A stretch of DNA of 64,000 nt. Source: Erythrobacter sp047872805 (GTDB lineage: Bacteria; Pseudomonadota; Alphaproteobacteria; Sphingomonadales; Sphingomonadaceae). The position numbers and the translations under genes were made by a program. The stretch's first letter is position 1. Each line of letters starts with the position of its first letter. Location: positions 62,001 through 126,000 of the forward strand of contig NZ_JBLQUK010000001.1 of assembly GCF_047872805.1 (NCBI RefSeq), given 5' to 3'. This document shows positions 1-7,343 of this stretch, piece after piece. The notes under the pieces were generated by a model. The model was not told where the DNA came from and ran no database searches. It saw only the letters and a program-made list of their open reading frames with translations.

Positions 1-2201
1 AGCACGGTGCGAATCGCGAAATTGCGGCTTTCGCTGGGCGCGGCCTTTTCCGCCGCGCCGGTGAGTTCGTAAATGCGCGCCACCGCCTTGTTAAAGGACA
101 GCGCCTCGATATCGTCGGCCACCGCGACGATCGCCTGATGGGCCTTTCGCGCCAGAGCCTTGTCCTCACCCGCTGCCGCAGGATCGATCTGCCCGAACAG
201 CCGCCACAGCCGCTGGACAAACCGCCAGCAGCCCTCGATCCCGGCCTCCGACCACGGCAGGTCGCGTTCGGGCGGGCTGTCCGACAGCATGAACCAGCGC
301 ACCGCGTCAGCGCCGTAATTTTCGATGATATTGTCCGGATCGACGACGTTCTTTTTCGACTTCGACATTTTGACGACGCGGCCGATTTCGACCGGTTCGC
401 CGCTTGCCTTCAATGTAGCGCCGTCGGAGGTGCGGTTCACCTCCTCCGGTGACAGCCAGCCATTGCCGCCATGACTATAGGTCTCGTGCGTCACCATCCC
501 CTGCGTGAAGAGCGCCGCGAACGGTTCCTTGACGTCAAGTTTGCCGATCCGTTCGAGCGCGCGGGTCCAGAACCTTGCGTAGAGCAGATGCAGGATCGCG
601 TGTTCGACCCCGCCGATGTAATGTTCGACCGGCAGCCACTTGGCGATTTCTGCAGGGTCAAACGGGGCATCGGCAGGCTGGCTGGCAAAGCGCAGGAAAT
701 ACCACGATGAATTGGTGAAAGTGTCGAGAGTGTCGGTCTCGCGCCGCGCCTTGCCCGCGCATCTGGGGCAATCGACGTGTTTCCATGTCGGGTGCCGTTC
801 AAGCGGGTTTCCGGGCGTCTCGAAATCAACGTCATCGGGCAGGGTGACGGGCAATTGATCCTTGGGCACGGGGACAATGCCGCAGGCGTCACAATGAATG
901 AAGGGGATCGGCGTGCCCCAATAACGCTGGCGCGAAATGCCCCAATCGCGCAGCCGCCATACCGTCGTGCCCTTACCCCAGCCGCCCGATTCGGCGCGGG
1001 TGATGACCTCGGCCTTGGCATCCTCGACGGTCATGCCATTGAGGAAATCCGAATTGACGATCACGCCGTCACCGGCCTCGGCCTCATCGCCCATCGGCGC
1101 ATCGGCATCTGCCGCGTCACGCGCGACGACACGCTGGATCGGCAGGGCGTATTTGGTGGCAAATTCAAAGTCGCGCTGATCGTGCCCCGGCACGCCCATC
1201 ACCGCGCCGGTGCCGTAATCCATCAGCACAAAATTGGCGATGAAAACCGGCAAAGCCTCACCCGTGAAGGGATGCTGCGCGGTGATTTCGGTGCGATAGC
1301 CCAGCTTTTCCGCAGTTTCGAGCGCGGCGGCGGTGGTTGCGCCTTTCTTGCATTGCTCGATAAAGTCAGCGACCGCCGGATCGCCAGCCATGCCTTGCGC
1401 GACCGGGTGATCGGCGGCGATCGCGACAAAGCTCGCGCCGAAAATCGTGTCTGGCCGGGTGGTGTAGACAGGCAGATGCTCCCCGCTCGACAATTCGAAC
1501 GAAAATTCCAGCCCCGAAGATTTGCCGATCCAGTTTTCCTGCATCAGCTTGACCTTGTCGGGCCAGTGCTCAAGCTCGCCCAGCCCATCGAGCAGATCCT
1601 GCGCGAAATCGGTGATTTTGAGGAACCACTGGTCAAGCTTGCGCTTTTCGACCTCTGCGCCCGAACGCCAGCCCTTGCCGTCGATCACCTGTTCATTGGC
1701 GAGCACGGTCATGTCGACCGGATCCCAATTCACGGTCGAAGAACGGCGATAGACCAGCCCGGCGGCATACATGTCGAGGAACAGCGCCTGTTCATGGCCG
1801 TAATATTCGGGATCGCAGGTCGCAAATTCGCGGGTCCAGTCGAGCGCAAAGCCGATGCGCTTCAACTGCGCCTTCATCGCCTCGATATTGGCGCGGGTCC
1901 AGGCGCCGGGATGGACCTTTTTCTCCATCGCGGCGTTTTCGGCCGGCATTCCGAAAGCGTCCCAGCCCATCGGATGCAGCACTTCATATCCGCGCATTTT
2001 CTTGTAGCGCGCCAGCACGTCGCCCATCGCGTAATTGCGCACATGGCCCATGTGGATGCGGCCAGAGGGATAGGGAAACATCTCCAGCACATAGCTCTTG
2101 GGCTTGGTGCTGTTTGAATCGGCGGTGAATGTGCCCGCCTGTTCCCATGCGCGCTGCCAGTGCCCGTCAGCCCTGGACGGATCGAATCGAGTGTCAGTCA
2201 T
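1..2201 (-). CDS. leuS: Leucyl-tRNA synthetase, C-terminus cut by window edge
   Basis: Class I aminoacyl-tRNA synthetase that charges tRNA-Leu in the cytoplasm. The reading frame starts at ATG 2199-2201 and runs off the left edge after about 733 residues. The complete enzyme is usually about 850 residues, so the anticodon-binding end is missing here. The N-terminus has the class I signature as HMGH at residues 50-53, after the typical EMFPYPSG segment. The second signature, KMSKS, is encoded near 355-375. Cys pairs CPRC and CDAC encoded between about 750 and 900 fit the zinc-binding insert. It lies 24 bases downstream of the DUF3576 gene and is probably cotranscribed with it. Identity is certain; only the end is unseen. 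Confidence 0.97.
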   Translation of the reverse strand, partial: MTDTRFDPSRADGHWQRAWEQAGTFTADSNSTKPKSYVLEMFPYPSGRIHMGHVRNYAMGDVLARYKKMRGYEVLHPMGWDAFGMPAENAAMEKKVHPGAWTRANIEAMKAQLKRIGFALDWTREFATCDPEYYGHEQALFLDMYAAGLVYRRSSTVNWDPVDMTVLANEQVIDGKGWRSGAEVEKRKLDQWFLKITDFAQDLLDGLGELEHWPDKVKLMQENWIGKSSGLEFSFELSSGEHLPVYTTRPDTIFGASFVAIAADHPVAQGMAGDPAVADFIEQCKKGATTAAALETAEKLGYRTEITAQHPFTGEALPVFIANFVLMDYGTGAVMGVPGHDQRDFEFATKYALPIQRVVARDAADADAPMGDEAEAGDGVIVNSDFLNGMTVEDAKAEVITRAESGGWGKGTTVWRLRDWGISRQRYWGTPIPFIHCDACGIVPVPKDQLPVTLPDDVDFETPGNPLERHPTWKHVDCPRCAGKARRETDTLDTFTNSSWYFLRFASQPADAPFDPAEIAKWLPVEHYIGGVEHAILHLLYARFWTRALERIGKLDVKEPFAALFTQGMVTHETYSHGGNGWLSPEEVNRTSDGATLKASGEPVEIGRVVKMSKSKKNVVDPDNIIENYGADAVRWFMLSDSPPERDLPWSEAGIEGCWRFVQRLWRLFGQIDPAAAGEDKALARKAHQAIVAVADDIEALSFNKAVARIYELTGAAEKAAPSESRNFAIRTV

Positions 2202-2225
2202 GCAAGGTCGCTAGAGCGAAAGCGC

Positions 2226-2690
2226 TTAACCCGCTACCGCCTTGCGGCGCAGATCGCGCGCTTTGGTGAGGATAATGTCCTCCAGTTTCTGCACTGTCGC
2301 GGCCTGCACCGGGGCATCAACCCAGCCGCCGCCCTGCGCAACCTGACGGCTGGCCGCGACGCGCAGCGCATCGGCGCGCAGATCCTGATCGAGGATCGTC
2401 ACGGTCACCTTGACCCGTTCATCGGGATTGGAGGGGTTGGCATACCAATCGGTCACGATCACCCCGCCCGCGCTGTCTGCCGAGAGCAGCGGTGCAAAGC
2501 TGAGCGTTTCCAGCGCCCCGCGCCACAGATAGGCGTTGACGCCAATGGCGTTGACCTGCGCAGCGGCAACATCGGTGGTCGGGCGGTCATTGCCGCCGCA
2601 TGCGGCCAGCAGGCCAAGCGCCGCGCCAAGACATGCCAGACGGGCTGCGGGCCGAACCGGGTTCGAAAATGCGAAATGGGCGCGTATCAC
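2226..2690 (-). CDS. DUF3576 family lipoprotein
   Basis: A 154-residue exported lipoprotein of the DUF3576 family, whose biochemical role is unknown. The N-terminus has a hydrophobic stretch ending in the lipobox LLAAC at about residue 33, so the mature protein should be lipid-anchored in the envelope. The frame could open at 2777, but I chose GTG 2688-2690: it is preceded by GAGGGA about 11 bases upstream and gives a signal peptide of normal length. The mature part carries the family segment NAYLWRGALETLSF. It is followed 24 bases later by leuS, an arrangement I recall from related Sphingomonadales. Family assignment is from recognition of the sequence, not a search. Confidence 0.8.
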   Translation of the reverse strand: MIRAHFAFSNPVRPAARLACLGAALGLLAACGGNDRPTTDVAAAQVNAIGVNAYLWRGALETLSFAPLLSADSAGGVIVTDWYANPSNPDERVKVTVTILDQDLRADALRVAASRQVAQGGGWVDAPVQAATVQKLEDIILTKARDLRRKAVAG

Positions 2691-3066
2691 TGCGAAAAAT
2701 TCCCTCGTTCTGTCTGAGCACGCTCTATACCCGCCCTGATGCGCGCGGCAAGCGTGTTGAAGCCTGCGAAAGGGCAAGGCAACACGCGCCGGGTTCTGCT
2801 TCCTGCAACCTTTATGGCGGCTGTATGATCAGGGAATTGCGGATAATTTCCCGAAACCCATCTGTGTGGTCTGCGCAACACTGCGCTGCTTAACGCTAGG
2901 GAAGTTTGTGGAAAAGATTGCAAGTCAGTCTGTCACGGACCTATCACGGAAGCGTTGTAAAACCGCGGTCGGGCTCGGGATATCGCCGGACTCAGCGTGG
3001 GTTAAGGATCACCTTGGTCTTTGGTAATATACGCGCCGCGAATCGGATTGGGCAAACAGGCAGACT
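2691..3066. other. Intergenic region between divergent genes
   Basis: This 376-base gap separates the divergently transcribed DUF3576 gene and the exported protein gene at 3067. I see no ORF with coding character, no tRNA-like fold and no long repeat. A possible minus-10 element, TAATAT, lies at 3025-3030, about 37 bases ahead of the rightward gene, without a convincing minus-35. The region is less GC-rich than the coding DNA around it, as expected for a promoter region. Confidence 0.4.
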
Positions 3067-3909
3067 ATGGCACGCAAGGGCACCTTTACAGCGGATCAGC
3101 AGCTTAAGCTGCCGCTGTTTGGCATGGCTGCCGCGTTGATGCTGGGCCTGCCGACGGCTGGCCTGGCGGTCGCCGGGCTGGGCAATGATGACCGCGCGGG
3201 CGATTCGGCCTTCGATGTGTTTACCCCCGCCTCGGTCGATCCCGAATTGGCCGCCCGCGTCGCGGAAAAAGCGCGGGTGCATGGCTTCCAGTTCACTCCC
3301 GCAAGCGCTGGGACGGTCGTACCGGGACAGCGGACCGTGACCGTCGCGGTGCGCATCGACGGAGAGACCGCTCAGGCGATCTCAATCCGTTCTGCCACAG
3401 AGGCAAAGCCGGGCGCTGCATCGGGCCTTGCCGGGCTTCAGGCGAGCCGGTTCAATCTGGGCACGGCGCGCGGCTATCAAAGCTTTGCCCGCGCGCAAGC
3501 GGCCCCGGCAAGGGTATCCGCGACCTCGCTGCCAGAAGCATTGCGTGACACGGGGCGTGACACGGGGCGTGACACGGGCGCGCGCGGCCTGTCGCGCAAC
3601 CTTTCCCGCAATCTTTCGATGCCGGACCTGTCGGAATTCGAACCGATCCAACCGACCCGCAAGGAAGAGCCGAGCCGCCTCCAGCCGCGCATCGAACTCG
3701 AAGACAGAGCGGTCGCCGGGCGTTCGCCCAACACGCTTGATGCACTGAGCTCGCAAACCGTCGATGTCGGCGGCAGTTTCCGCCTCTCGCCCAATTTCGA
3801 CGTGACCGCCGGGGTGCGGTTGTCGCAGGAGCGCGACCGGCTCGATCCGGTGACCAATTCGGTGCAGGACAGCCAAGCGGTCTATGTCGGAACACAAATC
3901 CGTTTCTGA
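3067..3909 (+). CDS. Exported protein of unknown function with 12-bp tandem repeats
   Basis: A 280-residue protein I do not recognise. A hydrophobic segment at about residues 16-40 (LPLFGMAAALMLG onward) suggests a signal peptide or membrane anchor. The middle is Ala-rich and low in complexity, and includes DTGR repeated three times followed by two LSRN units. At DNA level these are near-exact 12-base tandem copies at 3544-3579 and 3589-3612. The last 60 residues look like two or three amphipathic beta strands (VGGSFRLSPNFDVTAGVRL), and the protein ends in ...QIRF, the terminal aromatic typical of outer-membrane proteins. Cell-envelope location is inferred. A clear terminator follows, so it is probably transcribed alone. 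Confidence 0.7.
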   Translation: MARKGTFTADQQLKLPLFGMAAALMLGLPTAGLAVAGLGNDDRAGDSAFDVFTPASVDPELAARVAEKARVHGFQFTPASAGTVVPGQRTVTVAVRIDGETAQAISIRSATEAKPGAASGLAGLQASRFNLGTARGYQSFARAQAAPARVSATSLPEALRDTGRDTGRDTGARGLSRNLSRNLSMPDLSEFEPIQPTRKEEPSRLQPRIELEDRAVAGRSPNTLDALSSQTVDVGGSFRLSPNFDVTAGVRLSQERDRLDPVTNSVQDSQAVYVGTQIRF

Positions 3910-3937
3910 TCGCGCAAACTGCAAAATTCGCGCATCA

Positions 3938-3962
3938 AACCTCGCTTTCGCGGGGTTTTTTG
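3938..3962 (+). terminator. Rho-independent terminator after the 3067 gene
   Basis: An 8-base-pair stem AACCTCGC/GCGGGGTT (one G-T pair, loop of about 5 bases) is followed by a run of six T. It begins about 28 bases after the stop codon at 3909 and ends 60 bases before the next gene. Sequence and position both fit an intrinsic terminator. Confidence 0.85.
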
Positions 3963-4021
3963 TTGCCTGACGCTACGTCAACGCTAGTCTCCTACCATAA
4001 CCACAATATGGGGGAGAGAGC

Positions 4022-4744
4022 ATGAACCGTGTCGCTATCGTAACAGGGGGAACACGCGGGATCGGGCGCGCCATCTGCGACCAATTGACCGCCGACGGCT
4101 TCACCGTGGTCGCCAATTACGCCGGCAATGACGAAGCGGCCCGCCACTGCGAGGAAACTTCGGGCATCAAATGCTACAAATGGGATGTCGGCGATCACGC
4201 CGCGACCATGGATGGATGCGCCCGCGTCGCCGAAGAAGTCGGCCCGATCGACATTGTCGTCAACAACGCCGGGATCACCCGCGACGGCACATTGCACAAG
4301 ATGAGCTTTGACGACTGGAACGATGTCATGCGCATCAATCTGGGCGGGTGTTTCAACATGTCAAAAGCATGCTTTCCCGGAATGCGCGAACGCAAATGGG
4401 GCCGGATCGTCAATATCGGATCGATCAACGGTCAGGCCGGGCAATATGGTCAGGTCAATTACGCGGCGGCGAAATCGGGCATCCACGGCTTTACCAAGGC
4501 GCTGGCCCAGGAAGGCGCGCGCTTCGGCGTCACCGTCAACGCCATCGCACCGGGCTATATCGACACCGATATGGTCGCCGCCGTGCCCGAAAACGTGCTG
4601 GAGAAAATTGTCGCCGGGATCCCCGTCGGGCGGCTGGGTCAGGCGCATGAAATCGCGCGCGGGGTCAGCTTCCTGTGCTCAGAGGACGCGGGCTTTGTCA
4701 CCGGATCGACCATGAGCATCAATGGCGGGCAACATATGTATTGA
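4022..4744 (+). CDS. phbB: Acetoacetyl-CoA reductase (SDR family)
   Basis: NADPH-dependent reductase that makes (R)-3-hydroxybutyryl-CoA for polyhydroxyalkanoate synthesis. The 240 residues cover a full short-chain dehydrogenase: the cofactor motif TGGTRGIG at residues 8-15, NNAG after strand 4, the catalytic Ser in NIGSING, and the YAAAK motif (YxxxK) near residue 150. The segment NAIAPGYIDTDMV and the terminal NGGQHMY are typical of PhbB rather than FabG. A good ribosome site (GGGGGAGAG) precedes ATG 4022. No phaA or phaC is in the window. The next gene, a Rid protein, follows after 54 bases. FabG-like substrate use cannot be excluded from sequence alone. Confidence 0.92.
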   Translation: MNRVAIVTGGTRGIGRAICDQLTADGFTVVANYAGNDEAARHCEETSGIKCYKWDVGDHAATMDGCARVAEEVGPIDIVVNNAGITRDGTLHKMSFDDWNDVMRINLGGCFNMSKACFPGMRERKWGRIVNIGSINGQAGQYGQVNYAAAKSGIHGFTKALAQEGARFGVTVNAIAPGYIDTDMVAAVPENVLEKIVAGIPVGRLGQAHEIARGVSFLCSEDAGFVTGSTMSINGGQHMY

Positions 4745-4798
4745 TGCGCGGCAGGGCCGGATCGGCACCCCGCCATTCCAACACCAAAGGAAATGAAG

Positions 4799-5194
4799 AT
4801 GGAAATTTCGGTCCACAATCCGACTCCCTGGATGCAGGGCTTTGGCCTGAACCACGCGGTGGAAGTGCGCGCGGGTGAGCGGGTTTTGTATATGTCAGGG
4901 CAAACCTCCACCGACGCAGAAGGAGCGCCGATGCATCCCGGTGATCTGGTTGCGCAATACAAATGCGCCTGGGCCAATCTGGTCGATGCGCTCAACGCCG
5001 CCGATATGACGCCCGCCAATCTGGTGCGGCTCAACATGTACACTATTGACGTGCCGGCATTCATGGAAGTCGCCGAACAGATCATGCCGCTCCATGCCGA
5101 AGCGGGGGCGCAGATTGCCTGCACGCTGCTGGGCGTGCGCGAACTTTACCATCCCGATATTCTGATCGAGATAGAGGGCACCGCTGTCGCCTGA
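4799..5194 (+). CDS. RidA/YjgF-family protein, non-canonical
   Basis: A 131-residue member of the Rid (YjgF/YER057c/UK114) family, trimeric cytosolic proteins; the archetype hydrolyses reactive enamine/imine intermediates. The segments LYMSGQTSTDAEG and LVRLNMYTIDV and the terminal ILIEIEGTAVA place it in the family. It lacks the Arg that archetypal RidA uses near its C-terminus (the segment reads YHPDILIEIEG), so it probably belongs to one of the other Rid subgroups, whose activity is less clear. I start at ATG 4799 rather than 4793 because AAAGGA lies 7 bases before 4799 and only 1 base before 4793. It probably shares a transcript with phbB. Confidence 0.85.
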   Translation: MEISVHNPTPWMQGFGLNHAVEVRAGERVLYMSGQTSTDAEGAPMHPGDLVAQYKCAWANLVDALNAADMTPANLVRLNMYTIDVPAFMEVAEQIMPLHAEAGAQIACTLLGVRELYHPDILIEIEGTAVA

Positions 5195-5229
5195 CGCAAA
5201 CTTCGCAGAGGCTCGTTACAAGTTCATCC

Positions 5230-5254
5230 TTAACGAATATTTGCGCTTCGTTAA
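5230..5254. repeat. Perfect inverted repeat ahead of the PilZ gene
   Basis: TTAACGAA at 5230-5237 and its exact complement TTCGTTAA at 5247-5254 are separated by 9 bases. The repeat lies between the Rid stop (5194) and the PilZ start (5318), about 64 bases before the latter. There is no T-run, so a terminator is unlikely. It could be an operator for the PilZ gene. The TTAA cores recall CtrA boxes, but the spacing does not fit the TTAA-N7-TTAA consensus. Confidence 0.45.
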
Positions 5255-5317
5255 CCAAACAGCGCTATTTTTCGTTCACCGCACCGCATGATGCGCGCGG
5301 CAGGACGAGGCTGTTCC

Positions 5318-5971
5318 ATGAGCGACACCGCAGTGCAGAATGATCGCGGCATTTCCGCCGAACGCCGCGTTGCAGAGCGCAAATCGCCGATGCTGCGGAC
5401 CGCGAAAGTGGTGTGCCAGTCGGGCGAATATGTCTGTCTGATCCGGCATATTTCGCAAGACGGTCTGGGCCTCAGCTATCTCCACGATACCCCGCCCGAG
5501 GCGCGCATCATCCTGCAAACCACCAATGGCCTGACCTATCCGATCGAACGCGCCTGGGAAGGGCGGCGGCAGGCCGCCTACCGCTTTGCCAGCGACATTG
5601 CGATCGAGGAATTCCTGCATGAAGAAAGCCCGTTTGCAACCCGCCCGGTGCGGTTGAATATTGCGGCTGAGGCGCGCATCGCCGATGGCCAGATGTTCGC
5701 CAAGGTGCAGTTGATCGACATCTCGCGTGAGGGCGCGAAGTTTGAAAGCCGCGGCGAACATCCGCAGGGGCGGCTGATCAGTTTCGACGCGCTTGGCCTG
5801 CCGCAGCGGCTCGCCGAAGTGCGCTGGCAGGATGGCCAGACCTACGGCATCCAGTTTCAGCATCCGCTGTCGATCAACCAGCTGGCGGAGATGGCGCTGC
5901 GGCTGCAACCCTTTGCCGCCCAAATCCCCGATCCGGTGGGCAGCAAACAGGCAAGCGCCCGCGCGGCCTAA
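5318..5971 (+). CDS. Tandem PilZ-domain protein
   Basis: A 217-residue cytosolic protein with two PilZ-like halves, likely a c-di-GMP receptor or a degenerate one. Half one has RVAER (RxxxR) near residue 15 but HISQDG where (D/N)xSxxG is expected. Half two has RPVRL (RxxR) and a good DISREG motif. ATG 5318 is preferred over 5288 because GGACGAGG stands 7 bases before it. A paralogue with the same layout lies at 48454-49089. The stop codon overlaps the convergent HTH gene by 4 bases. PilZ proteins regulate motility, exopolysaccharide or development through partner binding; the partner is not evident here. Confidence 0.85.
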   Translation: MSDTAVQNDRGISAERRVAERKSPMLRTAKVVCQSGEYVCLIRHISQDGLGLSYLHDTPPEARIILQTTNGLTYPIERAWEGRRQAAYRFASDIAIEEFLHEESPFATRPVRLNIAAEARIADGQMFAKVQLIDISREGAKFESRGEHPQGRLISFDALGLPQRLAEVRWQDGQTYGIQFQHPLSINQLAEMALRLQPFAAQIPDPVGSKQASARAA

Positions 5972-6735
5972 TTGATGAAATATCCAACCACGCGCAATTC
6001 GCCATTTTCGCGCTGAAGCGTGACCGATTCGATCACGCCCTTGCGGTTCGCAAAATCACTGCGAAACTGCACCTGCTGGTAACGTTCCGGGCTGGCGATG
6101 TCATTTATCGCAATCACCTCACGCGAAAGCACCGCGCCAAGCGGGCCGCGCGCCTGCTCAGAGACGGCTTGCCATGTTTCGACAGTGTTGGGTGCGCGAA
6201 AGGCCGAACCAGCAGCCTCGAAACTGACTTCCCAATCGCCATCATCCACCCCGGCATCAACCGCGGCATCCACCAGCGTCAGCCATCCGCGCGCGGCATT
6301 TTCGCGTTCGGCATCTGCGCTGGCGACCGCTTCGGCGGGCTCGGCTGCCGGGAGTTGATTGGATGCAGGGTAAGCCCCGGCAAGGGCGAAAACGGCAATC
6401 GCAGCAAGAACAGACATGATAAAAGAACCTCCGATCCACGGCGCGAGATTGCCTCCGCGGTGAGGTTCCTTGTCGTCTGGTGATGGGCGCGATGCTTCCC
6501 CCAATTGTTTGGATACAAGATTTTCGGGGCGATCGCGTTCGGCGTTCAGCAACACGCGCGCCGCCTCGCGGCTGCTGGTGACGCCAAGCTTTCGCCGCGC
6601 GCCGCGCAGGCGTTCATTGATCGTGTGCACCGACAGGTCGAGCGTGCGCGCAGCGGTTTTTGCGTCATGCCCGCGCCCGATCAGCCGCAGCGTCTGCTTT
6701 TCTTTCTCGGTCAAGGTGTCGGATGGTTCGTCCAT
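5968..6735 (-). CDS. Membrane-tethered LuxR-type HTH / DUF4019 protein
   Basis: A 255-residue one-component regulator. Residues 6-62 are a LuxR-type helix-turn-helix (LTEKEKQTLRLIGRGHDAKT, then VHTINERLRGARRKLGV). A charged linker leads to a single membrane helix at about 102-123. The remaining 130 residues are a DUF4019 domain that should lie outside the cytoplasm. The layout implies a DNA-binding domain held at the inner membrane and tuned by a periplasmic sensory domain. I recognise the architecture from Sphingomonadales genomes, but the ligand and target genes are unknown. It ends convergently with the PilZ gene, with overlapping stops, and a 347-base gap lies upstream. Confidence 0.85.
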   Translation of the reverse strand: MDEPSDTLTEKEKQTLRLIGRGHDAKTAARTLDLSVHTINERLRGARRKLGVTSSREAARVLLNAERDRPENLVSKQLGEASRPSPDDKEPHRGGNLAPWIGGSFIMSVLAAIAVFALAGAYPASNQLPAAEPAEAVASADAERENAARGWLTLVDAAVDAGVDDGDWEVSFEAAGSAFRAPNTVETWQAVSEQARGPLGAVLSREVIAINDIASPERYQQVQFRSDFANRKGVIESVTLQRENGELRVVGYFIN

Positions 6736-7082
6736 GACGGCAAACTAGCCGCTCAGCCAGCCGCCGCCACCCCGATTTTCTTGTAGCGCTTTTGTAGGGC
6801 TAACTGCCCGGCGTTCCGCCTGCAACGCGCCCGTTTGCGGTGCGGCTTTCCTACAGGCGGCGTTTCGGATAGTCGGCGGTCTTGCTCTTTCTCATTGTCG
6901 GCGCTGCGTTCCCAATCGGTCCAATTCGTCAATATGCCGGGAGAACGTCAAATTGTTGGAAAAGTGTCAAGCGACCCAAAATGCAGTTTCCTTATATAAA
7001 ACCGAATTTTAAGGCCGATTTGGCCGGTTGACACATGGTCCGATGTGTCATGCGTTCCCACCCTGCGCTATACCCTGCTTCG
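6736..7082. other. Intergenic region between two divergent regulator genes
   Basis: This 347-base gap lies between the HTH/DUF4019 gene and the ribbon-helix-helix gene. It is richer in A and T towards the right, with TTATATAAAA around 6994-7003. It holds the perfect inverted repeat listed at 7029-7050. No convincing coding frame or RNA gene was seen in the rest. Confidence 0.4.
7029..7050. promoter_or_regulatory. Inverted repeat, likely operator of the ribbon-helix-helix gene
   Basis: TGACACAT (7029-7036) and ATGTGTCA (7043-7050) form an exact inverted repeat with a 6-base spacer. It overlaps a consensus minus-35 hexamer, TTGACA, at 7028-7033 and lies 33 bases before the start of the ribbon-helix-helix gene. 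Proteins of that fold bind short inverted repeats as dimers of dimers, so autoregulation is a reasonable inference. Confidence 0.55.
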
Positions 7083-7343
7083 ATGCCCGAGAATCCCTAT
7101 CACCCCCCGGTCAAACGCTCGGTCCAGATCGCCGGACACAAGACTTCGATCAGCCTCGAACCCTTGTTCTGGGACATGCTGAAACAGGCGGCCCAGCGCG
7201 CGGGCCTGCCGATCAACGCATTGGTCGGGCAGATCGATGCCGAGCGGATCAAATCGCCGACGCCCCCCGGTCTCGCCAGTGCGATCAGAGTGTGGCTGGT
7301 GACAGGCGGCCGCAGCGGCTCCGGTGATGGATCGCCGGTCTAG
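7083..7343 (+). CDS. Ribbon-helix-helix DNA-binding protein
   Basis: A short (86-residue) protein of the RHH_4 type. The beta strand is KRSVQIAGHKTSISL (residues 11-25). It is followed by two helices, LFWDMLKQAAQRAG and PINALVGQIDAE, and a third short segment, ASAIRVWLV. The frame is open further upstream, but ATG 7083 fits the family's usual beginning (KRSV close to the N-terminus). A perfect inverted repeat lies 33 bases before it. The gene ends 4 bases into the convergent murA. The cellular target is unknown; self-repression is inferred. Confidence 0.82.
   Translation: MPENPYHPPVKRSVQIAGHKTSISLEPLFWDMLKQAAQRAGLPINALVGQIDAERIKSPTPPGLASAIRVWLVTGGRSGSGDGSPV

Noticed and set aside
777..2117. 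A 446-residue plus-strand frame across leuS
   Set aside because: Antisense to a clear class I synthetase; its composition is that of a shadow frame.
5230..5254. CtrA binding site ahead of the PilZ gene
   Set aside because: The TTAA cores are 17 bases apart, not the 7 bases of the CtrA consensus; kept only as an inverted repeat.
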